A stretch of 64,000 nucleotides of DNA. Source: Streptomyces sp. NRRL F-525 (GTDB lineage: Bacteria > Actinomycetota > Actinomycetes > Streptomycetales > Streptomycetaceae). The DNA lies in the NCBI RefSeq assembly GCF_000716605.1, contig NZ_JNXE01000008.1, positions 62,001-126,000 of the forward strand. Reading direction: 5' to 3'. Below, piece by piece: positions 33,073 through 41,433 of the stretch (the first letter of the stretch is position 1; every line of letters starts with the position of its first letter). The notes below the pieces were generated by a model. It saw only the letters and a program-made list of their open reading frames with translations. It was not told the DNA's origin and made no database searches. A program made the position numbers and the translations under genes.

Positions 33073-35250
33073 CTACGGCTGAACCGAGCGCACCTGGTCG
33101 TAGCGACCCAGGAAACGGAACGCGCCGTCCCTGACCTGATACAGGAACCCGGTGTTCTCCGGATCCAGCGCGTGAGTCGTGCCCTGGACGAAGCGGATCG
33201 GCTTGGCCACCCCGTCGTAGGTGGTGTGGAAGAGACGCTCGGCAACCTGGGCGGGCTCGATCGCGGTGGTGGTCCCGAGCGCGTCCAGGGCTCGGGCGAT
33301 GAGACCGACGGCGTCGTACGCCTCGGCGGACCACCGGCCGGGTGGTTCGCCGTACCGTGCCCGGTAGGCCACGGTGAACGCCTTCGCGGCCGGGGTGGTG
33401 GCCGACTGCGCTTCGGTGTACGGCGCTTCGATGACCCACCCCTCGGCCGCCCGCCCCGCCGCCGTGAGGAAGTCGGCGCGCATGACCGGCTCGAAGCCGG
33501 TCACCGCCCCCGTGAACCGGGCCGTGGCCAGGGCCCGGGCGCAGGCCGCCGCGCGGCGCGGTGACGTGCCGCCGTAGACAACCGCCTGCGGACGTGTGGC
33601 CAGCGCGCGGGAGACGACCGGGCCGAAGTCGCTTGCAGTGGCGGCCACTTGGTGGACGGTGGTGGTGCCGCCGCTCGGCGGTGTCTCGACCAGGTTCCTG
33701 CTGACGTCGACGGCCGTCTCGCCCGCCGCGTCGTCCTGGATGACCGCCGTGCGGTGGCTGGGGCGGGTCCTGGTCAGGTAGTAGAGGACCGGCAGGGTGC
33801 GTGAACTGTCGGACGCCCTCGTCACGCACAGGGTGCGCAGGGTCGTGGTCGACAGCCCGGCCGCGTCGTCGGCGGCCGACACCAGGACCACCGGCACGGA
33901 CGCGGCCGCGTAGAGCGGAGCGGCGGCGTGGGCACCGGCTGTCGTGCTGGGGCCGATGACCGCGATGACGGATGGTCGGGCGAGTACGCGGTGGGCCGTC
34001 GTCCGTGCTTGGGCCGCGTCGCCGCCGTCGTCGTACGGGGCAAGCGCAAGGCGGTAGTTGACGTTCTTGCGGGCGTTATGGGCGGCGACCGCGAGTTGTG
34101 CTCCCTGCAGCTGAGCTTTTCCCAGTGCCTTCTGAGTGCCCGTCAGGTCGGCATGGAGAGCGAGGGTGTGGGTGGGGAGGTCGTGGTGTGATCCGCTCCC
34201 GGCCGGGTGCCTCCGCGCCAGCAGCACGACCGCGCCGGTGCCGGACGCGGCGAGTACGGCGGCTGCCGAGCCGCCGATCGTGAGGATGCGACGGCGCGAA
34301 AACCCCTGTGCTGCGGGGGAGTTCGGTGCTTCGGGCGGTCCTGCGATGCGTGACGGTGGGTCGAGGGCGCGGGCCGAGCGTTCGGCGACCAGGCGTAGGA
34401 CGGCGGGTGGCAGCCAATCGGGCGGTGTGGACGGGCCGTTGTCCGTCAGCGCGGAGTGGGCCTCTGCGGCTGTCGGCCGTCGCGCGGGGTCCTTGGCGAG
34501 GCAGGCGTCGATCACCGCCCTTAGAGGCGCCGGGAGTTGGGCCAGGCCGGTGGGGTCGTGGGGTTCGTGCACCGTGCGGTACAGGACCGCGGGCGCCTCG
34601 CCGGTGCCGAACGGGCGGCGTCCGGTCGCCGCGTACGCCAGCACGCAGCCCAGCGAGAACAGGTCGCTGGCCGGACCGACCTCGCCGCCGCGGCTCCGGG
34701 TCTGCTCGGGGGAGAGGTAGCCAGGGGTGCCGACGACCGCGTCGGGAGCGGTGAGCGCCGTCGCACCGGCGCCCTTGGCGATGCCGAAGTCGATGAGCCG
34801 GGGGCCGTCGGGGACGAGGAGAATGTTGCCGGGTTTCACGTCCCGGTGCACCAGGCCCACCGCGTGCAACTCGCCCACTGCCTCGGCCAGTTGCGCCCCG
34901 AGCGTGACGACCGTGTCCGCCGGAAGCGGCCCGAGTCCGTCGACCGCCTCGGCCAGCGACGGGCCGGGGATGAACGCCGTGGCCAGCCACGGTTCACGCG
35001 CCTCGGTGTCCGCTGCCGTCACCGCGACCACCCAGCGGCCGGTGAGCCCGGTGGCCAGCCGCACCTCGCGCCGGAAGCGGGCGCGGAACGCGAGGTCGGC
35101 CGCGTACTCGGCGCGGATCACCTTCAGGGCGACCAGCGAACCGTCGGCGGTACGGGCGAGGTAGACCACCCCCATGCCGCCCGCGCCGAGCCGGGCGAGC
35201 AACCGGTGCCCGCCCAGCTCCTTCGGATCCTCGGCCCGCAATGCCCGCAT
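33073..35250 (-). CDS. Ser/Thr protein kinase with extracellular ligand-binding domain
   Basis: A 725-residue receptor-like kinase. The N-terminal PknB-type kinase domain (about 10-275) has the glycine loop LGAGGMGVVYLA, the VAIK-type lysine in LVALKVIRAEY, HRDVKPGNILL, DFGIAKG and the P+1 region GTPGYLSPEQ. After a linker, one membrane helix (RRRILTIGGSAAAVLAASG) is followed by a type 1 periplasmic-binding fold (about 375-725) like branched-chain amino-acid receptors, starting LALHADLTGTQKALG. It should sense a small ligand outside and phosphorylate cytoplasmic proteins. The ATG at 35250 follows GGGAGC. It lies 22 bp after its paralogue, in one operon with a lipoprotein gene. Confidence 0.88.
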   Translation of the reverse strand: MRALRAEDPKELGGHRLLARLGAGGMGVVYLARTADGSLVALKVIRAEYAADLAFRARFRREVRLATGLTGRWVVAVTAADTEAREPWLATAFIPGPSLAEAVDGLGPLPADTVVTLGAQLAEAVGELHAVGLVHRDVKPGNILLVPDGPRLIDFGIAKGAGATALTAPDAVVGTPGYLSPEQTRSRGGEVGPASDLFSLGCVLAYAATGRRPFGTGEAPAVLYRTVHEPHDPTGLAQLPAPLRAVIDACLAKDPARRPTAAEAHSALTDNGPSTPPDWLPPAVLRLVAERSARALDPPSRIAGPPEAPNSPAAQGFSRRRILTIGGSAAAVLAASGTGAVVLLARRHPAGSGSHHDLPTHTLALHADLTGTQKALGKAQLQGAQLAVAAHNARKNVNYRLALAPYDDGGDAAQARTTAHRVLARPSVIAVIGPSTTAGAHAAAPLYAAASVPVVLVSAADDAAGLSTTTLRTLCVTRASDSSRTLPVLYYLTRTRPSHRTAVIQDDAAGETAVDVSRNLVETPPSGGTTTVHQVAATASDFGPVVSRALATRPQAVVYGGTSPRRAAACARALATARFTGAVTGFEPVMRADFLTAAGRAAEGWVIEAPYTEAQSATTPAAKAFTVAYRARYGEPPGRWSAEAYDAVGLIARALDALGTTTAIEPAQVAERLFHTTYDGVAKPIRFVQGTTHALDPENTGFLYQVRDGAFRFLGRYDQVRSVQP

Positions 35251-35272
35251 CCCGCTGCTCCCGTGCCGTGTG

Positions 35273-37423
35273 TCAGGAGGCGGACAGTCCCACCGGGCCG
35301 GCGTAGACGAAGCGTCCGTCCTTGACCTGGTAGTGCTGCACCTGCCGGGTGATGAGCTGATGGTCGGCGTCGAACGCGTACGTGGTGACCAGCCCCTTGA
35401 ACCGGGCCTTGGCGAGCGCGTCGGCGACCTGGGTGCGGCTGGGACGCTTCTTGGCCCTCCCGGCGAGGGCGGAGAGCCGGTCGGCCAGGAGGCGTGTGAC
35501 GTCGTACGCCTCCGCCGCCCAGTCGCCCGGCGCACCGCCGAACCGCTTGCGGTACGCGGTGGCGAACGGTCGTACGGCCGCCGCGCCCGGGTCGATGTAC
35601 GGAGCCAGGACCTGCCAGCCCTCGCTCGCCCGGCCCGCCGCCGAGATGAACGCGGGTGTGGCCGACGGAGTGTCCAGGAAGCGCGGGCCGGTGAAGTCCC
35701 GTGCGGCCAGGGCGCGGGCGAGCGGGGCGGCGCGTTCGGCGGTGCCGGTGTAGTAGAAGCTGTCGACGCCGTGGGCGAGCATGTCGGCGACGACGGTCGA
35801 CACGTCGGGCGCGAGCGCGGGGACGACCCGGGCGTACAGGGCCACACCGCCCGCGCCGGTCGCGCTGTGGACGACGTTGACGGACTCCATGCCGGTGATC
35901 CCGCCCGCGCGATCGACCAGGAGCCCCGGACGGCGAGACCCCTGCGCGGTCAGCGCGGTGACGGTGGCGAACGCGGAGTACGCGGCCAGCGGAGCGGCCC
36001 GGAAGTATCTTCGCGGCTTCGCGAGCAGGGCCGACTGGACGGCGGAGACCGAGAGTTCGGACACCGTCACCAGGGGCAGCCCGGCACTCTCGTACACCTC
36101 CACGGCACTCTGCGCCGAGGCGTAACCGGTGGGGCCGAGCACGGCGAACACGTCGCGATCGCCGGTCAGTTGGCGGGCCACGGCCTGGGCCCGGGCCGGT
36201 TCGCCCCGGTCGTCCAGCACCCGCAGGGTGAGCGGGAACGGCTTGTCCTCGCGCGCGTTGAACTGCTCCACGGCCAGTCGCGCAGCTCGCTCCTGCGCTG
36301 TCCCCGCCGCCTTCAGCGGGCCGCTCAGATCGGCCTGGACACCGATGGTCCAGGCGCGTTGGGCGGCCGAACTCGCCGGTGTCTTCCCGTCGTTGTCCCG
36401 CAGGGCCGCCCACAGCGCCGCGCCGCCACCGGCCGCGAGCAGTGCCGTGCCGCCTGCCGCGAAAGCCAAAACCCGGCGGCGGCCCGGCCGTTTGGGTTCC
36501 GGCTCGCCGGAGATCTCGGTCGGCTCGATACCGGGCAGCGCCAGCATCTCCGCCGACCGGTCGGCGACCATCCGGACCACCGGGTCCGGCAGCCAGCCGA
36601 TCGAACCGGCCGGCGCGTCCTCCACCAACTCTGTGTCCAATTCGGTGAGTTGGGGACGTCGCTCGGGCTCCTTGGCGAGGCAGCGCTCCAGCAGGTTCCG
36701 CAGTTCGACGTCCTCGACGCCGTCCAGATCCGGCGCGTCGTGCACGGTCCGGTACAGCAGCGCGTCCGCCGCGCCGTTCCCGAACGGCAGCCGCCCGGTG
36801 GCCGTGTACGCCAGCACGCAGCCCAGCGAGAACACATCGCTCGCCGGGCCCACCGGCAACGCCCGTGCCTGCTCCGGGGAGAGGAAACCGGGCGTGCCCA
36901 CGACCATGCTGTCCGAGGTCAGCTCCGTCTCCCCGGCCGCCGTGGGCCGGGCGATGCCGAAGTCGATCAGCCGAGGCCCGTCCAGCGCGAGCAGCACGTT
37001 GCCCGGCTTGACGTCCCGGTGCACCAACTCCGCCTGATGCACGGCCTCCAGCGCCCGCGCCAGCACCTTGCCCAGCACCCGCACCACCCGCGTCGGCAGC
37101 GGCCCGCACTCCGCCACCGCCTCGGCCAGCGACGGCCCCGGCACGAACGCGGTCGCCAGCCACGGGGCCGGGCCCTCCGTGTCGGCGCCCAGCACCGGCA
37201 CCACCCACGGGCTGTCCACCCCGCGCGCGGAGTCCGCCTCACGCCGGAACCGCGCCCGGAATTCCGCCTGTTGGGCGAACTCGGGCTGGATCACCTTCAC
37301 CGCGGCGAGGTCACCGGCTTCACCGCGCGCGAGGTAGACCACCCCCATGCCGCCCGCACCCAGACGCCCCAACAGCCGGTATCCGCCGAGCCGCGACGGA
37401 TCGGAGGGAAGCAGCCGCTCCAT
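35273..37423 (-). CDS. Ser/Thr protein kinase with extracellular ligand-binding domain (paralogue)
   Basis: A 716-residue protein of the same architecture. The kinase has LGAGGMGVVYLARGE, LAAVKVIQPEF, HRDVKPGNVLLA, DFGIARP and GTPGFLSPEQA. The membrane helix is GRRRVLAFAAGGTALLAAGG. The sensor domain begins TIGVQADLSGPLKAAG and resembles Leu/Ile/Val-binding proteins. The ATG at 37423 overlaps the stop of the upstream lipoprotein gene (TGATG); a GTG one codon earlier is also possible. The two kinases are diverged paralogues, which suggests duplicated receptors with different ligands. Confidence 0.88.
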   Translation of the reverse strand: MERLLPSDPSRLGGYRLLGRLGAGGMGVVYLARGEAGDLAAVKVIQPEFAQQAEFRARFRREADSARGVDSPWVVPVLGADTEGPAPWLATAFVPGPSLAEAVAECGPLPTRVVRVLGKVLARALEAVHQAELVHRDVKPGNVLLALDGPRLIDFGIARPTAAGETELTSDSMVVGTPGFLSPEQARALPVGPASDVFSLGCVLAYTATGRLPFGNGAADALLYRTVHDAPDLDGVEDVELRNLLERCLAKEPERRPQLTELDTELVEDAPAGSIGWLPDPVVRMVADRSAEMLALPGIEPTEISGEPEPKRPGRRRVLAFAAGGTALLAAGGGAALWAALRDNDGKTPASSAAQRAWTIGVQADLSGPLKAAGTAQERAARLAVEQFNAREDKPFPLTLRVLDDRGEPARAQAVARQLTGDRDVFAVLGPTGYASAQSAVEVYESAGLPLVTVSELSVSAVQSALLAKPRRYFRAAPLAAYSAFATVTALTAQGSRRPGLLVDRAGGITGMESVNVVHSATGAGGVALYARVVPALAPDVSTVVADMLAHGVDSFYYTGTAERAAPLARALAARDFTGPRFLDTPSATPAFISAAGRASEGWQVLAPYIDPGAAAVRPFATAYRKRFGGAPGDWAAEAYDVTRLLADRLSALAGRAKKRPSRTQVADALAKARFKGLVTTYAFDADHQLITRQVQHYQVKDGRFVYAGPVGLSAS

Positions 37424-38280
37424 CACGACCCGCCCTTCGTGCCGGACGCGGACGCACTCGGCTCACCGGACGCCGACCCGCCGGAGCGGCCGATCTCCTG
37501 CTGCACCCGCAGCAGCATCCTCGGAAGCACCTCCGCCACAAGGGAGTTGAGCTCCTGCTCGCTGCGGCCGCGCCCGCCGCACACGGACGTACCGCTCACC
37601 ACCGAACCCAGCACGGCCTGTTGCCACCAGTAGGGGTACGGGCCGCCGTGCGTGTCGCTGACGCACTGTCCCGTCTCCAGCAGCAGATCGTCGCCGCTGG
37701 TGTTGCCGCCCTCGCCCCGCGCGAACGACAACGACTGCAGTCCCGTGAGGCGTTCACCCGGCCGCTGGGTCTGCTCCGTGCAGTCGAGGTCCTCCTCCAG
37801 CATCCTGGCCTGTTCCCACGACGCGTCCAACGCCGTGCGGTGCACGGTGACCGTGGCCGACAGTCGCACGGCCCCCTTCGCGCCGGACGCGGGTACCTCG
37901 AAGTGCCGGGTCAGCGTGGCCAGCGCGTCGTCGGGCAACGGGCGCAGCCGCCACAGGCAGTCGTCACCCAGCACCGCCCACTGCGTGGGGTCACTCTCGT
38001 ACGGCGTCGCCCGCACCACCCCGGTCCCGAACAACTCCGGTCCCGAGATGACCCGTTGGACCAGCGCCCGAGCCCGCGCCGCGGTCTTCGGCTCCCTGCT
38101 CGGATCCGTCGCGGGGGTGGCCGACGCCGTGGGCGGTAAGTCGGCCGTACTGCTCCGGGCCGTCCCGGGTGACGTCGTCGGCGGTGACGCGGAACCTCCG
38201 TCAACGCCCGTGCACCCCAGCAGCAGGCCCCCGCAGACCGCAGCCACCCCGCCGACACGCAGTGCTCTGGCATACGCCAC
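37423..38280 (-). CDS. Putative lipoprotein upstream of the twin kinases
   Basis: A 285-residue secreted lipoprotein with signal AAVCGGLLLGCTG (lipobox Cys near residue 23), then a Thr/Ser/Pro-rich spacer of about 45 residues, and a mixed domain with several cysteines (DDCLWRL, EDLDCTEQT, GQCVSDT, TSVCGGRG) that could form disulfides. The C terminus is Ser/Gly-rich. No known family is recognised. It is the first gene of the operon and its stop overlaps the kinase start, so it may present ligand to the kinase sensor domains or monitor the same signal. Confidence 0.7.
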   Translation of the reverse strand: MAYARALRVGGVAAVCGGLLLGCTGVDGGSASPPTTSPGTARSSTADLPPTASATPATDPSREPKTAARARALVQRVISGPELFGTGVVRATPYESDPTQWAVLGDDCLWRLRPLPDDALATLTRHFEVPASGAKGAVRLSATVTVHRTALDASWEQARMLEEDLDCTEQTQRPGERLTGLQSLSFARGEGGNTSGDDLLLETGQCVSDTHGGPYPYWWQQAVLGSVVSGTSVCGGRGRSEQELNSLVAEVLPRMLLRVQQEIGRSGGSASGEPSASASGTKGGS

Positions 38281-38470
38281 GACGTCGCCCCCTCTACGGC
38301 CTGCCGCGCGGCCGACCCCATGCCACTACCGATGCGCTCGGGCACGGGACGGTTCCCCGTCGGCCGCGGCTGTCACCGGCTTCGCACAGGATGCGTACAG
38401 TCGCGTCGATCGTAGTGCCCAGGAGCCTCAACTCACCCTGTGCAGAGGTAAGTTCGGAGCGGCGGCGGAC

Positions 38471-39337
38471 TCACCTGACGAGTTCGGTCGGCTCGTCCAG
38501 CTGCGTCAGCTTCCGCGGATTGCGCACCACGTAGATCCGGGTGACCCGGCCGTCCTCCACCACGACACTGATCGCGGACGGTTCGCCGTCGAACTCGATC
38601 CGGCCCGCCGGTTCACCGTTGAGCCATACGGGCGTGGTGTCGAACGCGGCCACCAACTCATGCGCGCGGGCGAGGATCGGCGCCACCACTTCGACGCCGT
38701 GGATCGGGGCGAGCGCGGCGGGGACCACCCCGCCACCGTCGGTCACCAGCACCACGTCCGGCGCCATCACCTCCATCAGCTCCTGCAACTGCCCGGTCCG
38801 CAGGGCGCTCAGGAACCGTTCCACGACGGCCTGTTGCTCCGACCGGCTCACCCGCACCCGCGGCCGCCGGGCCGCCACATGCTCCCGCGCCCGCCGCGCG
38901 ACCTGCCGCACCGCCGCCGCGGACTTCCCGAGAACCTCGGCGATCTCGCCGTACGGCAGCTCGAAGACCTCGCGCAGCACGAACACCGCCCGCTCGGTGG
39001 GCCCGAGCGTCTCCAGCACGGTCAGCATCGCGATCGAGACGCTCTCCGCGAGCTCGACGTCCTCGGCGACATCGGGACTGGTCAGCAGGGGTTCCGGCAG
39101 CCACTCGCCGACGTACTCCTCACGGCGGCGGGACACCGTGCGCAGCCGGTTGAGCGCCTGCCGGGTGACGAGCCGGATCAGGTACGACCGCGGGTCCCGC
39201 ACCTGTGACCGGTCGACGTCGGCCCACCGCAGCCAGGACTCCTGCAGCACGTCCTCCGCGTCGGCCGCCGACCCGAGCATCTCGTAGGCGACGGTGAACA
39301 GAAGGCCGCGGTGCGCGACGAAGGGGTCCTGGGTCAT
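38471..39337 (-). CDS. ECF sigma factor, ECF41 family (SigJ-like)
   Basis: A 288-residue sigma factor. Region 2 is MLGSAADAEDVLQESWLRW and region 4 is LPYGEIAEVLGKSAAAVRQV. The C-terminal SnoaL-like extension of about 110 residues replaces an anti-sigma factor. It has the ECF41 marks DGGG (VTDGGGVVPAA) and NPxKL (VRNPRKLTQL), which tune activity in studied members. The start overlaps the stop of the CMD-protein gene by 4 nt (ATGA). Members transcribe mainly their own operon; a matching promoter lies at 39975-40001. Confidence 0.9.
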   Translation of the reverse strand: MTQDPFVAHRGLLFTVAYEMLGSAADAEDVLQESWLRWADVDRSQVRDPRSYLIRLVTRQALNRLRTVSRRREEYVGEWLPEPLLTSPDVAEDVELAESVSIAMLTVLETLGPTERAVFVLREVFELPYGEIAEVLGKSAAAVRQVARRAREHVAARRPRVRVSRSEQQAVVERFLSALRTGQLQELMEVMAPDVVLVTDGGGVVPAALAPIHGVEVVAPILARAHELVAAFDTTPVWLNGEPAGRIEFDGEPSAISVVVEDGRVTRIYVVRNPRKLTQLDEPTELVR

Positions 39338-39921
39338 GCCGTCGACGCTACGTCGTGGTCGCCGGCGTTACCCGTGCGCGGGGCCAGCGGGATGTCGCAC
39401 GCGTCCGAGTAGCCCTGCGAGGTGATTCCGTGCGCGGTGTTGCACCGGGCCGCCATGTTGGCGAAGCCGATGTACACGGTGAGTTCGACGAGCGCGGCCG
39501 GGCCGAGCCGGTCGAGCAGGCTCTTCGACAACTCGTCGGTGACGGTCGGCGGAGTGTTCGTCATGGCCTCCGCGTACGCGAGCACGTCACGCTCCAGCGG
39601 TGTGAACACCTCCGACTGCCGCCAGCGCGGCACCTGGCTCGCCTTGGCCAGGTCCAGGTTCTGGTTCAGCGCGAGGAAGTAGTTGACGTCGAGGCACCAG
39701 CCGCAGCCGACCTGGGCCGCGACGGCCATGTGCGCGAATGTCTTGAGCCCCGCGTCGGCCGCGTCCCACGTGCCCACCTCGGCGGAGAACCGCTGGTTGG
39801 ACTCGGCGAGCCGAGGCTGGTTCCACAGCACCTCGACGGGCTCGGGCACGGCCCCGAGCTGCTTGATCATGTTCTCGCGGAGCTCGGCGGGAAGCTCGGC
39901 CTTCGGAACGCGAAGTGTCAC
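39334..39921 (-). CDS. Carboxymuconolactone decarboxylase-family (AhpD-like) protein
   Basis: A 195-residue CMD-family protein. The redox CxxC motif is in VGCGWCLDVNYFLAL with the usual downstream helix. Other family features are FTPLERDVLAYAEAMT and ELTVYIGFANMAARCN. It is the standard partner of ECF41 sigma factors and may act on reactive carbonyls or peroxides. I chose GTG 39921 because a perfect AAGGAGG lies just upstream. It is the first gene of the two-gene operon. Confidence 0.88.
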   Translation of the reverse strand: MTLRVPKAELPAELRENMIKQLGAVPEPVEVLWNQPRLAESNQRFSAEVGTWDAADAGLKTFAHMAVAAQVGCGWCLDVNYFLALNQNLDLAKASQVPRWRQSEVFTPLERDVLAYAEAMTNTPPTVTDELSKSLLDRLGPAALVELTVYIGFANMAARCNTAHGITSQGYSDACDIPLAPRTGNAGDHDVASTA

Positions 39922-39974
39922 GGTGTCCTCCTTGTATGTGGTGTACGTGTGCCTGATCGGCGGTTCGCCATGAA

Positions 39975-40001
39975 GACACCGGCCGGCCCGCGGATGTGAC
40001 A
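39975..40001 (-). promoter_or_regulatory. ECF41-type promoter upstream of the CMD-sigma operon
   Basis: On the minus strand, TGTCACA (40001-39995) is followed after exactly 16 nt by TGTC (39978-39975). The known ECF41 motif is TGTCACA, 16 nt, CGTC, so this differs at one position. It lies about 55 nt before the CMD start codon, fitting autoregulation. Confidence 0.75.
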
Positions 40002-40065
40002 CCGGGGCCGGGCGCTCCGGCCGGCCACCGTGCTTGGCCCCTTCGCGCGGGGGTACCCGGCCGAC

Positions 40066-40413
40066 ATGATGATCGCCGAGAACGAACACGTGGACCTCGC
40101 CGCATCCGGTGCCGCCATGGGCCTGGTGGTGGCCTTCGCCGGTGGTCTCGTCATCGTCGCGCTGCTGGTGTGGGCCGTCCGGCTGGGCATCAACGTGCGG
40201 CAGCGGGAATCGGCGCCGCCGCGGCCGGACGAGCAGCCCCGGCTGCCGGAATCCGGTGCCGTCGGGGAGATCCGGGAACAGCGGGAGCCGGACGAGATGC
40301 CGCGCACCCCCGACGGCGAGCGGATCCTGCCGCACGACCTCAACCGCTCCGGAAGCCGGCGCAGTGAGAACCAGGAGCGCCCGCGCTGGAACGAGGGGTC
40401 CGGCGGTTCCTGA
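40066..40413 (+). CDS. DUF6479-type small membrane protein
   Basis: A 115-residue protein with one transmembrane helix (GLVVAFAGGLVIVALLVWAV, about residues 20-40) and a long charged, Pro/Arg/Glu-rich cytoplasmic tail with the family-like ending GERILPHDLN. I recognise this pattern from streptomycete proteins annotated DUF6479; no function is known. Its stop overlaps the start of the LigD polymerase gene by one nucleotide (TGATG), so the two are coupled. Confidence 0.65.
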   Translation: MMIAENEHVDLAASGAAMGLVVAFAGGLVIVALLVWAVRLGINVRQRESAPPRPDEQPRLPESGAVGEIREQREPDEMPRTPDGERILPHDLNRSGSRRSENQERPRWNEGSGGS

Positions 40414-41363
40414 TGGCCGGCACCCGGAGCACGGCCGGCGTCCGGACCGTGCGGGCGGGCCGCCATAACCTCGCCCTCCACCGGCCCGACAAGGTGCTGT
40501 TCCCCGCCGACGGGAACGGCAAGGAGTACACGAAGGGCGATCTCGTCGCGTACTACCGGGCCGTCGCCCCCTTCATGCTGCCGCACCTGCGCGGACGCCC
40601 GCTGATGCTGGAACGCCACCCGGACGGCATCGACGGCTCCCGGTTCATGCAGAAGAACGTCCCGGCGCACTACCCGGACTGGATCAAACGCGTCGAGGTG
40701 TCCAAGGAGGGCGGCACGGTCACGCACCTCGTCTGCGACAACACTGCCACGCTCGTGTACCTCGCCGACCAGGCCTGCCTCACCCCGCACCGCTGGCTGT
40801 CCCGGGTCGGCGCACTCCACCGCCCGGACCGCCTGGTCTTCGACCTCGACCCGGCGGACGGAGGCGACGGGGACGACTTCGCCGTCGTACGCCAAGCAGC
40901 CCTGCTCCTGCGGGAGTTGCTCGACGAGCTACGGCTGCCGTCCGCGCCGATGACCACTGGCTCGCGCGGCCTGCACCTGGTCGTGCCCCTAGACGGACGG
41001 CAGGACTTCGACGCGGTACGCGCGTTCGCCAAGGACGTCGCCGACCACCTCGCCGAGGCGCACCCCGGCCGACTCACCACCGCCGCGCGCAAGAAGGACC
41101 GCGGTGACCGCCTCTACCTCGACGTCCAGCGCAACGGCTACGCACAGACCGCCGTCGCCCCCTACGCGGTCCGCGCGAAACCCGGGGCCCCGGTCGCCGT
41201 CCCCGTCAGCTGGGACCAGCTCGACGACCCAGACCTCGACGCCCGCCGCTGGACCATCACCGACGCCGTGGACCAGGCCCGCACCAACCCCTGGGCGGGA
41301 CTGGTGAGTCGGGGGCGCTCCCTCGCCCCGGCCGGACGGCGACTGGACGACCTGCGCGGCTGA
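40413..41363 (+). CDS. LigD polymerase/primase domain protein
   Basis: A 316-residue stand-alone LigD polymerase (PolDom, archaeo-eukaryotic primase fold). Motifs are DKVLFPADG near the start, YYRAVAPFMLPHLRGRPL, the catalytic DLDPADG, SGSRG-type TTGSRGLHLVVPL, and the C-terminal YLDVQRNGYAQTAVAPYAVR. These enzymes fill and extend ends during non-homologous end joining, usually with Ku and a ligase. Neither is in this window. No ligase or nuclease domain is attached. Coupled to the DUF6479 gene. Confidence 0.9.
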   Translation: MAGTRSTAGVRTVRAGRHNLALHRPDKVLFPADGNGKEYTKGDLVAYYRAVAPFMLPHLRGRPLMLERHPDGIDGSRFMQKNVPAHYPDWIKRVEVSKEGGTVTHLVCDNTATLVYLADQACLTPHRWLSRVGALHRPDRLVFDLDPADGGDGDDFAVVRQAALLLRELLDELRLPSAPMTTGSRGLHLVVPLDGRQDFDAVRAFAKDVADHLAEAHPGRLTTAARKKDRGDRLYLDVQRNGYAQTAVAPYAVRAKPGAPVAVPVSWDQLDDPDLDARRWTITDAVDQARTNPWAGLVSRGRSLAPAGRRLDDLRG

Positions 41364-41433
41364 GTGACCAACGCCTCGAAACGAAGATCAACCAGGACGA
41401 CTGACGGCACTTTCGCGGGGTACTCACCGGTTC

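Noticed and set aside
33073..35847. Longer start for the first kinase at 35847
   Set aside because: The extra 199 residues are the antisense-like shadow of the paralogous kinase gene; ATG 35250 has a ribosome binding site and begins just before the kinase domain.
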